Shown here piece by piece: positions 35,656-47,909 of a stretch of 59,787 bases of DNA; the stretch's first letter is position 1; each line of letters opens with the position of its first letter. The notes under the pieces are model-generated. The model worked only from the letters and a program-made list of their open reading frames with translations. It ran no database searches and was not told the origin of the DNA. A program made the position numbers and the translations under genes. This DNA comes from Niabella agricola (lineage in GTDB: Bacteria > Bacteroidota > Bacteroidia > Chitinophagales > Chitinophagaceae). The DNA lies in the NCBI RefSeq assembly GCF_021538615.1, contig NZ_JAJHIZ010000001.1, forward strand, positions 1-59,787, read 5' to 3'.

Positions 35656-36477
35656 ATGAAAAATATACTTAAATACCCGATGATTTCATGCGGTATCCTT
35701 TTATTGTCTTGCACAAAAGTAGTAGATGTAGATTTAGAAACGGCAGCACCCAAATTGGTCGTTGATGCATCGATTGACTGGGTAAAGGGAACGACAGGCA
35801 ATGAACAAAAAATCAGGCTCTCCACTACAACCGGATACTATAGTGCGGCATTCCCAACAGTTTCCGGAGCGGAAATCACTATAACTAATTCAGCAAACAT
35901 TGCCTTTCATTTTATAGAAAACCCCGGAACGGGCACCTATATCTGCGCCGATTTTCATCCGGTTATCGGTGAAACCTATACGTTAAAAATAGCTTTAAAC
36001 GGAGAAATTTATACCGCAACCGAAACCTGCATTGGCGTGCCGAACATAGAGAAAAATATTACGCAGAATGACAACGGAGGGTTGGGAGGAGATGAAGTTG
36101 AGATCACTTACTACTATCAGGACAATGGAAACGAAAAGAATTACTATCTGCACCAGGTTCGATCACCTGCATCAACGTTCCCGGATTACAAAGCCAAGGA
36201 CGACGAGCGCAGTAATGGCAACCTGATGCAGGAATATTTTTCAGACGAGGAGCTGAAGACCGGAGATGTGCTTAACATCAGGCTGTATGGAATTTCCAGG
36301 AGCTATTGTGATTATTTCAGAAAATTATTAGCGGCATCCGGTGCCGGAACCGGGCCGTTTCAAACAACACCCGGTTCGGTGAAAGGAAATATTATCAATC
36401 AGACCCATTTTACAAACTTTGCTTACGGATACTTCCGGTTATCGGAGGTAGCCGAAAAGGATTACAGAATACAGTAA
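35656..36477 (+). CDS. DUF4249 lipoprotein, partner of the TonB receptor
   Basis: A 273-residue lipoprotein with the signal ISCGILLLSC (lipid Cys near residue 19) and a DUF4249 domain (APKLVVDASIDW, TVSGAEITITN, GETYTLKIALNGEIYTATETC). These lipoproteins regularly follow TonB receptors of this type in Bacteroidota and probably cap the receptor or help bind its ligand. It follows the receptor by 15 bases, so the two form one transcript. Confidence 0.85.
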   Translation: MKNILKYPMISCGILLLSCTKVVDVDLETAAPKLVVDASIDWVKGTTGNEQKIRLSTTTGYYSAAFPTVSGAEITITNSANIAFHFIENPGTGTYICADFHPVIGETYTLKIALNGEIYTATETCIGVPNIEKNITQNDNGGLGGDEVEITYYYQDNGNEKNYYLHQVRSPASTFPDYKAKDDERSNGNLMQEYFSDEELKTGDVLNIRLYGISRSYCDYFRKLLAASGAGTGPFQTTPGSVKGNIINQTHFTNFAYGYFRLSEVAEKDYRIQ

Positions 36478-36561
36478 TTCATTGGGCGCAGATTCAAACG
36501 GATTTTGATTTGAAAACGTTCGAAACCGGTAAACAGGTTCAGGTCACGCAACGTGCAGTAA

Positions 36562-37091
36562 CAGATCAGTGTCATTTCACATCGTAAATGGAAGCCCGCT
36601 TTCAGGGTCCTAGAAAAGGAATTGCATGTATATAAAAATCTCAGAAAAATTGATAGTGTACCGTATGGCAACGACTCGTTACTCCTTTATTTTGTTGACA
36701 ATAACGGCAACCTATTAAAAAAAGTAAAACGTAAGTATGAAAATAGCATGCCTTCAACAGTAAATAATACTGCACGAATCTATTCCGGAAACACTACTAT
36801 TACCTGCTTCAATAAAATGGCAATCCAGATTATGAAGAGATTTGGGAACAGTCTTGTGATAATAAATTTCAACAGGGCCATCAATCTACTGATACTGCCT
36901 TTCATTGGACTAAGATTGCTTATGCCCGTTATGAATATGATCCCAAAAACAGACTTACAAAGTTTGTAAAAGTATATTCGCACGAAACCGTGTCCGAAAT
37001 CTTGTTCGACTATGATCCAGAGGGAAAAGCAACCCAACATGCCAAGCGAATTGATGAAAGAAGTTTTGGGGAGATGGCAAGGATGTTTTAG
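36562..37091 (+). pseudogene. frameshifted relic of a hypothetical protein
   Basis: Two frames carry protein-like sequence. The first, to about 36815, reads KWKPAFRVLEKELHVYKNL and on to SVPYGNDSLLLYFVDNNGNLL. The second, from 36816 to a TAG at 37091, reads NGNPDYEEIWEQSCDN and later YARYEYDPKNRLTKFVKVYS. Restoring one A in the A4 run at about 36814 joins them. The sequence resembles the model of a secreted or YD-repeat-like protein without a proper start. I do not recognise the family. Confidence 0.5.
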
Positions 37092-37123
37092 AAAATTGAA
37101 TTGGTAAGAAAGGTCCCGAGGCG

Positions 37124-37289
37124 TTATCGCTTTTTTTTGTTATCATTTGGATGTTCCCATACCCAACGATCCTTTCGGAGCTCAATCCGTTTGCCGCTGG
37201 CTCCTCCTGTTCAATGGCCAGCGCTTTGAGAGATCGTCGTCATAGGTCTTGATGCAAGCGACAAAAAATTTTTTTTCTTGTGTATTCAT
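37124..37289 (-). pseudogene. small frameshifted relic, possibly integrase N-terminus
   Basis: On the minus strand an ATG at 37289 begins MNTQEKKFFVACIKTYDDDL and SKRW. After a one-base shift the sequence continues ASGKRIELRKDRWVWEHPND to a stop at 37124. The phrase DLSKRW followed by a Gly-Lys-Arg stretch recalls the N-terminal region of some Bacteroidota tyrosine recombinases, but the piece is too short to be sure. It lies about 100 bases from tRNA-Pro, a common integration site. Confidence 0.3.
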
Positions 37290-37344
37290 GATCATTTTTT
37301 TTTGATACAGCATGCACAAGTAGTTTAGAAAACTATAAAATGAC

Positions 37345-37376
37345 ACAACGCAACAGATTAGTATCCATTGCGTTGT
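37345..37376. repeat. inverted repeat next to tRNA-Pro
   Basis: ACAACGCAA (37345-37353) and TTGCGTTGT (37368-37376) are perfect 9-base arms around a 14-base loop, 9 bases from the tRNA 3' end. A second small one, TAGTTT-AGA-AAACTA, is at 37321-37335. There is no good U tract, so the terminator role is uncertain. Confidence 0.5.
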
Positions 37377-37385
37377 AACAATTTG

Positions 37386-37459
37386 TCGGGATGACTGGAT
37401 TCGAACCAGCGGCCTCTTCGTCCCGAACGAAGCGCGCTACCGGGCTGCGCTACATCCCG
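37386..37459 (-). tRNA. tRNA-Pro (anticodon CGG)
   Basis: The reverse complement folds as a full cloverleaf. The acceptor arms are CGGGATG and CATCCCG, the anticodon stem CTTCG/CGAAG encloses TTCGGGA with CGG at the anticodon, and the T loop is GGTTCGAATCC. The discriminator base is A. CCA is not fully encoded. It is a single tRNA gene between the relic region and the GH51 gene. Confidence 0.95.
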
Positions 37460-37585
37460 AAAGGGGGCGCAATATAAAATAAGTTTTGAAATTATGGATG
37501 GATCTGCTGAATTTATTTCCAAACTTTACCACTCAGCCTTCCGGACAAAGCGCCCTTCTATATTTTTAAACGGTGCTTCCTGCTG

Positions 37586-39130
37586 CTAATCCAGCAATAG
37601 CTGTACCACAGAAAGCCGGGGAAGCTTTATGCTAAGTTCCTGTCCTTTTAATTGTGCCCCGGTAAATGGCGCTGGAACCACTTTTCTTTTATTTTCGAAG
37701 GTATTGATATCTGTAAATGCGGTGCCGGTGAGTATGGAACCGCTTATTTTTTTATAATTCGATCCTGGCAACGGAGCCCGGATGATACGATCGTTTGCCG
37801 GATCAATATTTACCAACGTAATGCAAAGACGTCCTTTTGCGTCCACAGAGGCTGAAGCATTTATTGAAGGAAGCTGCTGCCCTCCGTTTGCATATTCCGG
37901 TGCTTCTATCTTTAGTGGTACCTGTTTGGCATCCATATGTTGCTGATACAGGTCAAACACGTAATAAGTGGGCGTTAGCAGCATATCCGGTCCTTTTGTA
38001 AGAATCAGCGACTGCAGCACGTTTACAGTTTGTGCCAGGTTAGCCATCCGAACCCGGTCTGCATGATTGTTGAAAATATTCAGGGTGGTAGCAGCAATCA
38101 GCGCGTCCCGCAGGCTGTTCTGCTGGTACAGGAATCCCGGGTTGGTGCCCGGCTCCACATCAGTCCAGATCCCCCATTCATCTACCACCAGTGCCACACG
38201 CTTTTCAGGATCAAACCGATCCATGATAGCTGCATGCCGGGTTATCAGCTCATCCATAAAAAGGCAGTTCTTCATCGTATTGAAATATTCCTTTTCATCA
38301 AAAGCTGTAGCGGATCCCTTTTGGTTCCATTTTCCGGTTGGAATGGTATAATGATGCAGGCTGAGCCCCCACATCATGTGCGGGGGAATATTCTTCATCA
38401 CTACTTCCGTCCAGTTATAATCTGCTGAATTGGCCCCCGCCGCTATCTTTCTCAGGGATGCATTGGGATAGTTGCGGGCAAAGGTTGCATAGCGCCGGTA
38501 CTCGTTGGCATAGTATTCCGGCGTCATATTACCACCACAGCCCCAGCTTTCATTTCCCACCCCCCAGAAGCTTACATTCCAGGGCCGGTCTCTTCCATTG
38601 TTTTTCCGTAACCGGGTCATTGGCGTTTCCCCGGAGGCATTCAGGTATTCGATCCACTTCGACATTTCCTCCACGGTTCCGCTTCCCACATTTCCGGCTA
38701 TATACGGCTCTGTATCCAGCAGTGCGCAAAGCTCCAGGAATTCATGTGTGCCAAAACTATTATCTTCAGTTACCCCACCCCAGTGCGTATTGATGATCTT
38801 CGGCCGGTTATTTCTGGGCCCAATGCCATCCCGCCAATGGTATTCATCTGCAAAGCACCCCCCGGGCCAGCGTAAATTGGGAATGTGTATCTTTTTCAAT
38901 GCCTCCACTACATCCAGGCGGATCCTGTCTTTTTTTGGAACGTTCATTGCCGGATCCACCCAAAAGCCGTCGTAAATACAGCGACCAAGGTGCTCTGAAA
39001 AATGGCCATAGATATGGCGGCTGATGGTGGTTCCTGTATCCCTTAAAGACAGGGTAAGGGTTCCCTGTTTTTGCGCATTCGAAAGAAGCGGCAAACAAAG
39101 AAGAGCTACAATAAGCAAGCTGCGTTTCAT
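37586..39130 (-). CDS. alpha-L-arabinofuranosidase, GH51
   Basis: A 514-residue secreted enzyme that releases arabinose from arabinan or arabinoxylan. A signal peptide (MKRSLLIVALLCLPLLSNAQ) precedes a (beta/alpha)8 barrel and a C-terminal beta-sandwich. The acid/base Glu is in WGVGNESWGCGG, the nucleophile Glu in VVDEWGIWTD, and GRCIYDGFWVDPAMN and NLRWPGGCFADEYHW are family sequence. I start at the ATG at 39130; an upstream ATG at 39178 would spoil the signal peptide. It stands alone, outside any visible polysaccharide-utilisation cluster. Confidence 0.94.
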   Translation of the reverse strand: MKRSLLIVALLCLPLLSNAQKQGTLTLSLRDTGTTISRHIYGHFSEHLGRCIYDGFWVDPAMNVPKKDRIRLDVVEALKKIHIPNLRWPGGCFADEYHWRDGIGPRNNRPKIINTHWGGVTEDNSFGTHEFLELCALLDTEPYIAGNVGSGTVEEMSKWIEYLNASGETPMTRLRKNNGRDRPWNVSFWGVGNESWGCGGNMTPEYYANEYRRYATFARNYPNASLRKIAAGANSADYNWTEVVMKNIPPHMMWGLSLHHYTIPTGKWNQKGSATAFDEKEYFNTMKNCLFMDELITRHAAIMDRFDPEKRVALVVDEWGIWTDVEPGTNPGFLYQQNSLRDALIAATTLNIFNNHADRVRMANLAQTVNVLQSLILTKGPDMLLTPTYYVFDLYQQHMDAKQVPLKIEAPEYANGGQQLPSINASASVDAKGRLCITLVNIDPANDRIIRAPLPGSNYKKISGSILTGTAFTDINTFENKRKVVPAPFTGAQLKGQELSIKLPRLSVVQLLLD

Positions 39131-39360
39131 ATTATCGTTTTTTGTTAAAAGACTATACTTTTTTTGACTGCCAGGCATCTGCAGATACCTGTCTATTTAA
39201 TTGTCATAAATACAATTAAAGCTTACTCAAATATAAAACATTCATGCTGTTGTTCCTAAAAAATTCTGCACGCCCACTCTGCCACGCTGTTCCTGTTTGG
39301 TTAAATAGCGGGGGAGTCGCTCTCGTTATTGTGGTCTACGCATATACCCGGTCCATAAGG

Positions 39361-39415
39361 ATGGCGTAGGATTCCGGTACGCCATGTTGCGGGGATTCAT
39401 CCGCCGGATGGCGGA
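39361..39415. repeat. two hairpins in the region after the rRNA operon
   Basis: ATGGCGTA (39361-39368) pairs exactly with TACGCCAT (39378-39385). TCCGCC (39400-39405) pairs with GGCGGA (39410-39415). The 39131-39438 region, between the start of the GH51 gene and the rRNA terminator, holds no gene I can support. Confidence 0.5.
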
Positions 39416-39437
39416 CACGCCCATGCCCCTATACTCA

Positions 39438-39467
39438 CAAAAAAAAGCCTCACATTACTGTGAGGCT
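39438..39467 (-). terminator. terminator of the rRNA operon
   Basis: On the minus strand AGCCTCACA pairs with TGTGAGGCT (39446-39454 with 39459-39467) around a 4-base loop. The transcript then has a run of U from the A tract at 39439-39446. Confidence 0.92.
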
Positions 39468-39478
39468 CTCAATAAGAA

Positions 39479-39586
39479 TGGCAGCTACCTACTCTCCCGC
39501 ATTGTGGTGCAGTACCATCGGCCATAAGGGGCTTAACTTCTCTGTTCGGTATGGGAAGAGGTGAACACCCTTGGTATAACCACCAT
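39479..39586 (-). rRNA. rrf: 5S ribosomal RNA
   Basis: The reverse complement begins TGGTGGTTATACCAAGGG and contains the universal CCGAACAGAGAAGTTAAG region, with the closing helix GTAGGTAGCTGCC. It lies last in the minus-strand rRNA operon, just before the terminator. End positions are within a few bases. Confidence 0.93.
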
Positions 39587-39598
39587 AAAAAATTAAAA

Positions 39599-39626
39599 AT
39601 TCTAAATCTTAAATCCTAAAAACTAA
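39599..39626. repeat. four heptads in the 5S-23S spacer
   Basis: ATTCTAA, ATCTTAA, ATCCTAA, AAACTAA lie in tandem between 5S and 23S. The period matches the his and rha spacers. Confidence 0.65.
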
Positions 39627-39689
39627 GGACCAACCCAGAACTTAATAAGTTAACATATTGGAAAAAACTGTCAGAAGAGATCTAAAAAA

Positions 39690-42488
<2,799 letters not shown>

Positions 42489-42808
42489 AGTTATTAAACT
42501 CTTTTAATGAGGCCAGCATCACTGCTGGACTTATTTTTTAGGTTTGTTGTAGATTTTGTTACCCGACCACATTTCTTCAGACCAACCATAAATTATTATA
42601 GTGTGATGTTACAAAATTGTGATCGAACCCCGCTCGCGCGGGGCTGTTAGGTACTCTCCTAACAGTTTGTTATTTTTCCAATATGTCAAAGAACTTGCGG
42701 CTACTTTCATCTCCCAAAAGGAAAATCAGGAAAACCATTTGTAGATAATCCGGCTACGAACCTATAGACCCTAAGTCATTATCTCATCTTAAAAGAACTA
42801 TTTTTTTG
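42489..42808. other. 23S-tRNA-Ala internal transcribed spacer
   Basis: About 320 bases without a gene. It contains two adjacent perfect hairpins: CCCCGC with GCGGGG (42628-42633, 42638-42643) and CTGTTAGG with CCTAACAG (42644-42651, 42658-42665). They may be processing signals of the rRNA precursor. No terminator T tract follows. Confidence 0.5.
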
Positions 42809-42882
42809 TGGAGGATATCGGAGTCGAACCGATGACCCTCTGCGTGCAAGGCAGATGCTCTAGCCAACTGAGCTAACCCCCC
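42809..42882 (-). tRNA. tRNA-Ala (anticodon TGC)
   Basis: The reverse complement gives GGGGGGTTAGCTCAGTTGG, an anticodon stem TCTGC/GCAGA enclosing CTTGCAC (anticodon TGC), and T loop GGTTCGACTCC. It lies in the spacer of the rRNA operon, in the usual Ile-Ala pair. Confidence 0.96.
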
Positions 42883-42888
42883 ATCTTT

Positions 42889-42960
42889 AGTGGATGAGTT
42901 AACAAGCTGACACGCTAACAAGTATAAAACCTTATTAACTTTTAAACTTATCAACTTTTC
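42889..42960. repeat. short-period repeat spacer between tRNA-Ala and tRNA-Ile
   Basis: The spacer reads as units such as AACAAGC, TGACACG, then ATTAACT, TTTAAAC, TTATCAAC, TTTTCAACC, so seven- and eight-base units are mixed. It resembles the heptad spacers of the his and rha operons. Confidence 0.45.
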
Positions 42961-42972
42961 AACCTCACTAAG

Positions 42973-43047
42973 TAGACCCGACCAGATTTGAACTGGTGAC
43001 CCCTACATTATCAGTGTAGTGCTCTAACCAGGCTGAGCTACGGATCT
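42973..43047 (-). tRNA. tRNA-Ile (anticodon GAT)
   Basis: The reverse complement gives AGATCCGTAGCTCAGCCTGG, the anticodon stem CTACA/TGTAG with loop CTGATAA (anticodon GAT), and T loop AGTTCAAATCT. The 3' acceptor arm is CGGGTCT with discriminator A. Confidence 0.96.
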
Positions 43048-43191
43048 ATTTCTAATAAACCAATCTGATAATCGGATAATCAGCCTTGGCTTTAGATTGC
43101 CGTACTCCAAATTGGCCATCAAATCTTATTTAAAGAACTGAATAACATTAAAAGCAGGAAACAATAGCACCGGTAAGTGCTTGCTCTAAAA

Positions 43192-44717
<1,526 letters not shown>

Positions 44718-45010
44718 AATGAGTTTTTGATTCTGACATCTAATTTTCTCTAAAGTAAATTAAACGTGTCAAATCGATTTTTATTTTCGCTTTGACTTAC
44801 CTTTTCGTTGTCACAACTTAATGTGACTGAATTGTGCTATTGCTTCCAAACTTTCAAAGATCTTTTTGTAATTAATGCCCTAAAGACACCCTTACAAACT
44901 TGCCGATACCACCGGACTTGAACCAGCTACGCGCCTTAAACGCCGTATCATCTTAAAAGAACTCTTATCAACCAACCCCTCTTCTTCATTTATACTCCGT
45001 TTCGGGGTTG

Positions 45011-45042
45011 CAAAGATACTTTCTCTTTTCCAAACTACCAAA
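45011..45042 (-). promoter_or_regulatory. rRNA promoter unit P1
   Basis: The minus strand has TATCTTTG at 45018-45011 with TTTG at 45042-45039, a 20-base spacer. This is the Bacteroidota primary sigma-factor arrangement and the unit nearest the 16S gene. Confidence 0.75.
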
Positions 45043-45132
45043 AAAAATTTTAATCTTTTTTCGATATAACCAATTATGTGTGAAGAACTTATAAATCCGT
45101 TTCCTATTTTATCAGTCAACGTTTTGGGGTTG

Positions 45133-45164
45133 CAAAACTGCGAACTTCTTTCCAAACCGCCAAA
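45133..45164 (-). promoter_or_regulatory. rRNA promoter unit P2 (degenerate)
   Basis: The -7 position reads CAGTTTTG, one base off TAnnTTTG, with TTTG at 45164-45161 and a 20-base spacer. The surrounding phrase (GGGGTTGCAAA on the plus strand) is shared with P1 and P3, so it looks like a decayed copy. Confidence 0.5.
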
Positions 45165-45222
45165 TTTATTTTTTCTTTTTCTTCAACACTCTTCTAAGAA
45201 CTGTCCGTTTTTAATCGGGTTG

Positions 45223-45253
45223 CAAAGATACAATCTCTTTTCAAACTGCCAAA
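45223..45253 (-). promoter_or_regulatory. rRNA promoter unit P3
   Basis: TATCTTTG at 45230-45223 with TTTG at 45253-45250, 19-base spacer. Flanked downstream in the transcript by an AGTTCTTAGAA phrase shared with other units. Confidence 0.75.
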
Positions 45254-45349
45254 AAAAATCAAAACTTTATTTTTAACTTTTTTTGATCTAACTAATTGTA
45301 TTCTAAGAACTTATCGGTAATTTTTAATGTACCGTTTGATTTGGGAGTG

Positions 45350-45380
45350 CAAAGATAGGGATGATTTTGAAACAGGCAAA
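45350..45380 (-). promoter_or_regulatory. rRNA promoter unit P4
   Basis: TATCTTTG at 45357-45350 with TTTG at 45380-45377, 19-base spacer. It is the most distal unit; the AGTTCTTAGAA phrase follows near 45301-45311. Confidence 0.72.
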
Positions 45381-45742
45381 TTTATTTTGTTTTTTTTAAT
45401 CTTTTTTCCGGCCTGTAATTATGATAGCGCCAATTCCTATTCCTCTTCCCTCATCGAATCCTGATATAAAAGTATTTACAGGTAAGTACAATTCGCAAAC
45501 TAGTCAGCATTGCAATTGCCGATCGCATAGCTAAAGCAAAAGGATGCGATACCGCATCAGCAACAACCTCCCGACAAAGCAGATGATGATTATCAAATGA
45601 TCACATCTAACCAAACAATAGTTATCTGAGTCAGCAAACCATCGCTCTTCCCTTGCATCGTTACCCAAACGCAGCTCCGCACCCTCCTGGTAACTGCCTT
45701 CGTTCGCTGTTTGTACAGGACATTCTCTTTTTAAAGAACCGT
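45381..45742. other. intergenic region between the rRNA promoters and GrpB
   Basis: About 360 bases without a credible gene. It has a small hairpin, GATGCG-ATAC-CGCATC, near 45544-45560. I see no terminator and no repeat longer than seven bases. Confidence 0.35.
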
Positions 45743-45750
45743 TACCTTTG
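45743..45750 (+). promoter_or_regulatory. -7 element before GrpB
   Basis: TACCTTTG matches TAnnTTTG, 17 bases before the start codon. Confidence 0.6.
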
Positions 45751-45767
45751 AACCATATATATACAAC

Positions 45768-46373
45768 ATGAAGATTGATATGGTTCTATATAATCCTGGA
45801 TGGAAGGCAGATTTCGAATCGCTGAAAAAAGAACTGGCAGGTCTTACCGGATCATGGTGCCCTCAAATTGAACATATCGGTAGCACATCTGTGGAAGGAC
45901 TTGCCGCCAAACCAATTATTGATGTGCTAATAGGTGTAAAGCATGCAGACGATCTTGATCAAATACCCCATGTGCTAATGGACCAGGGATATATCTATTA
46001 CGAAAGGTATAATACGGATATGCCCTATCGCCGCTTCTTCGTAAAATTGCAAACCGATCCGGCCCTTTTATCGCTTCCTGTTCTGATCCGGAAAGATGAT
46101 CCCATTCCCGTTGCACTCAACGAACACCGTCACCGGCTGGCGCATATCCACATATTGCCCCTTTCTTCGGAACACTGGACCCGGCATATTGCGTTCAGGG
46201 ATTACCTCCGTACACATCCGGATGTAAAAGCAGCCTACCAGCAACTGAAGGAGCAACTGGCAGCCCGCGAATGGAATGATGGCAATGCTTACAATGAGGC
46301 CAAGGATACATTTCTTAAAACAGAAGAACGCAATGCCGTAAACTGGTACCTGCAAAACCGCCCGGCTTCGTGA
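45768..46373 (+). CDS. GrpB/UPF0157-family nucleotidyltransferase-like protein
   Basis: A 201-residue protein matching the GrpB (UPF0157) family over its length. Landmarks are YNPGWKADFESLKKEL, IEHIGSTSVEGLAAKPIIDVLIGV and FRDYLRTHPDVKAAYQQLK. The GSTSVxGLxAKPxIDxxV stretch is a nucleotidyltransferase-like active site. In some lineages this family is fused to dephospho-CoA kinase, but a precise function is not known. It has its own promoter. Confidence 0.88.
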   Translation: MKIDMVLYNPGWKADFESLKKELAGLTGSWCPQIEHIGSTSVEGLAAKPIIDVLIGVKHADDLDQIPHVLMDQGYIYYERYNTDMPYRRFFVKLQTDPALLSLPVLIRKDDPIPVALNEHRHRLAHIHILPLSSEHWTRHIAFRDYLRTHPDVKAAYQQLKEQLAAREWNDGNAYNEAKDTFLKTEERNAVNWYLQNRPAS

Positions 46374-46436
46374 TCACAGCGCCAGAGGCCCCGTTATTCC
46401 TGGCATTTCCGCTTCTTCTTTCCCACTTCAAACCAC

Positions 46437-46835
46437 ATGCATATAGAAAAACTTAAACAGATGGCCCGGAACATCACCGGTGAAAAACGACTCAATGACT
46501 TTGTGCAGATTGCCGGTGTGGGTGCTGCCCTGGAAACAGCAGATGGAAACATTTATACCGGTATCAGCATTGACACAGCCTGCTCGATGGGCTTTTGCGC
46601 GGAACATAGCGCTATTGCCGAAATGCTGAAGCACGGTGAATATAAGATCAAAGCAATAGTTGCCGTAAACGATAACGGCCAGGCCATTCCGCCCTGTGGC
46701 AGATGCCGGGAGCTGATCAGTCAGCTATCCAGTTCCAATTTGCATACCATTATTGAAGTAAAGGATGGCATCCGGGTACCACTTTCTGAGCTCCTGCCTT
46801 ACGACTGGAAAGAGCCGTCTGGTCCTGTGTGGTAA
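46437..46835 (+). CDS. cytidine deaminase-like protein
   Basis: A 132-residue zinc deaminase of the tetrameric cytidine/blasticidin-S deaminase type. The zinc site is CAEHSAIAEM plus PPCGRCRELI, giving three Cys ligands and a catalytic Glu. The start MHIEKLKQMARNI and the length suit the family. It converts cytidine or deoxycytidine (or an analogue) to uridine. It follows GrpB by about 60 bases; whether they share a transcript is unclear. Confidence 0.87.
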   Translation: MHIEKLKQMARNITGEKRLNDFVQIAGVGAALETADGNIYTGISIDTACSMGFCAEHSAIAEMLKHGEYKIKAIVAVNDNGQAIPPCGRCRELISQLSSSNLHTIIEVKDGIRVPLSELLPYDWKEPSGPVW

Positions 46836-46964
46836 CCCCCACTTGCGGTGCATTGCGCCTTTTGCCGACAGTTTTGCAGATTATCAGAACCGGCTCCAGG
46901 CCCCGGAGCTACCGGTTAGCTGTGTTTAAAAGATAACGAGAAAGCAGATCATTAAAGGCAACCT

Positions 46965-47352
46965 GCAACAATGGGAGCAGTATTCCAAAGCCCCTCCCGC
47001 GAAGTATTTACGGATTTTTTACAGAAGATTGCGATTATATCACTTTTAACGGTCAGCTCTCAAGGGCGTTGAGGAAAATTTCACCACGCATCAGTGGCGC
47101 TCGCAACTGAAAATCTTCCGCGGGCCACGCTGCACTACAAACCGGTACAATTTAAATTTGCCAGCCCGGATACCGCTATTGTCATCGCCACCGGCGGGAT
47201 AAAATTCCGCTGGCAAAAAAGCTGCCGAAAACCGGCTATCCATCAATACCCGTGTATTCATCTGTATGCATAATGGAGACTTTAAGATTGCTTCCTTTCA
47301 GAACAGCAGGATCCACAAACCGGGGTTATTGCAACGGTGGCTGACAAAATAA
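46965..47352 (+). pseudogene. SnoaL/DUF4440-like (SgcJ/EcaC) pseudogene
   Basis: Several frames hold conserved pieces: DCDYITFNGQLSRG, then EENFTTHQWRSQLKIF, then TLHYKPVQFKFASPDTAIVIATGG, and last LSINTRVFICMHNGDFKIASFQN, ending at the TAA at 47350. Together they resemble an SgcJ/EcaC-type polyketide cyclase-like fold with at least three frameshifts. No intact start is present. It lies between the cytidine deaminase gene and an AHSA1 gene in the opposite orientation. Confidence 0.6.
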
Positions 47353-47381
47353 GACGACACTTATTAACAAACCCCGGCAAA

Positions 47382-47816
47382 TCAGGATACTTCGTTTTCG
47401 GCCACCTGCTTTATTTTGAATACTGTTGCATTCCAGTAAAAAGCCAGGTGTTTGTAGATCGTATCCGTGGGGAATCCTTTAATGGTAAGCGATAACCGGG
47501 TTTGTGTACCATCAGAAGTTAACAAAAATTCAAATACCGAATAATTAACCTCTTTTTCTTCAAGCCGCGACAGCGAACTGATCTGGCTGTATTGCAACCG
47601 CCGACCGGTATCAACGGCCAGAACAATGCCTTTATTTTCAAACGGCAGATGATGCACTCCCTTTATGACCAATGGTAGCCCAACCTTCCATTGAGTAACT
47701 ACCTCCAGTTTCATTTCCGCTTCGCCCATCCATTGCAACATCAGTGCGGGTGCTGTAAGCACCGCCCACACCCGTTCCCGGCCGGCGTTTATAAGTATGC
47801 TTTTTTCTATAATCAT
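47382..47816 (-). CDS. SRPBCC/AHSA1-like protein
   Basis: A 144-residue protein with the START/SRPBCC fold: an N-terminal strand IIEKSILINAGRERVWAVLTAPALMLQWMG is the AHSA1 family start, and the remaining strands follow in the usual order. Such proteins bind hydrophobic ligands or act as Hsp90 co-chaperone-like factors; no ligand can be named. It follows the HD-domain gene by about 90 bases on the same strand. Confidence 0.82.
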   Translation of the reverse strand: MIIEKSILINAGRERVWAVLTAPALMLQWMGEAEMKLEVVTQWKVGLPLVIKGVHHLPFENKGIVLAVDTGRRLQYSQISSLSRLEEKEVNYSVFEFLLTSDGTQTRLSLTIKGFPTDTIYKHLAFYWNATVFKIKQVAENEVS

Positions 47817-47909
47817 CTTCCGTTACAATATCAACAGGCTCCACCTCTATTCCTGAAATAAAGCCATAACAGCCGTTGTCATATTTCCGGTTTCTACGGT
47901 TAAGTCTAG

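Noticed and set aside
45381..45742. Small RNA or gene between the rRNA promoters and GrpB
   Set aside because: Only one weak hairpin is visible; no promoter-terminator pair.
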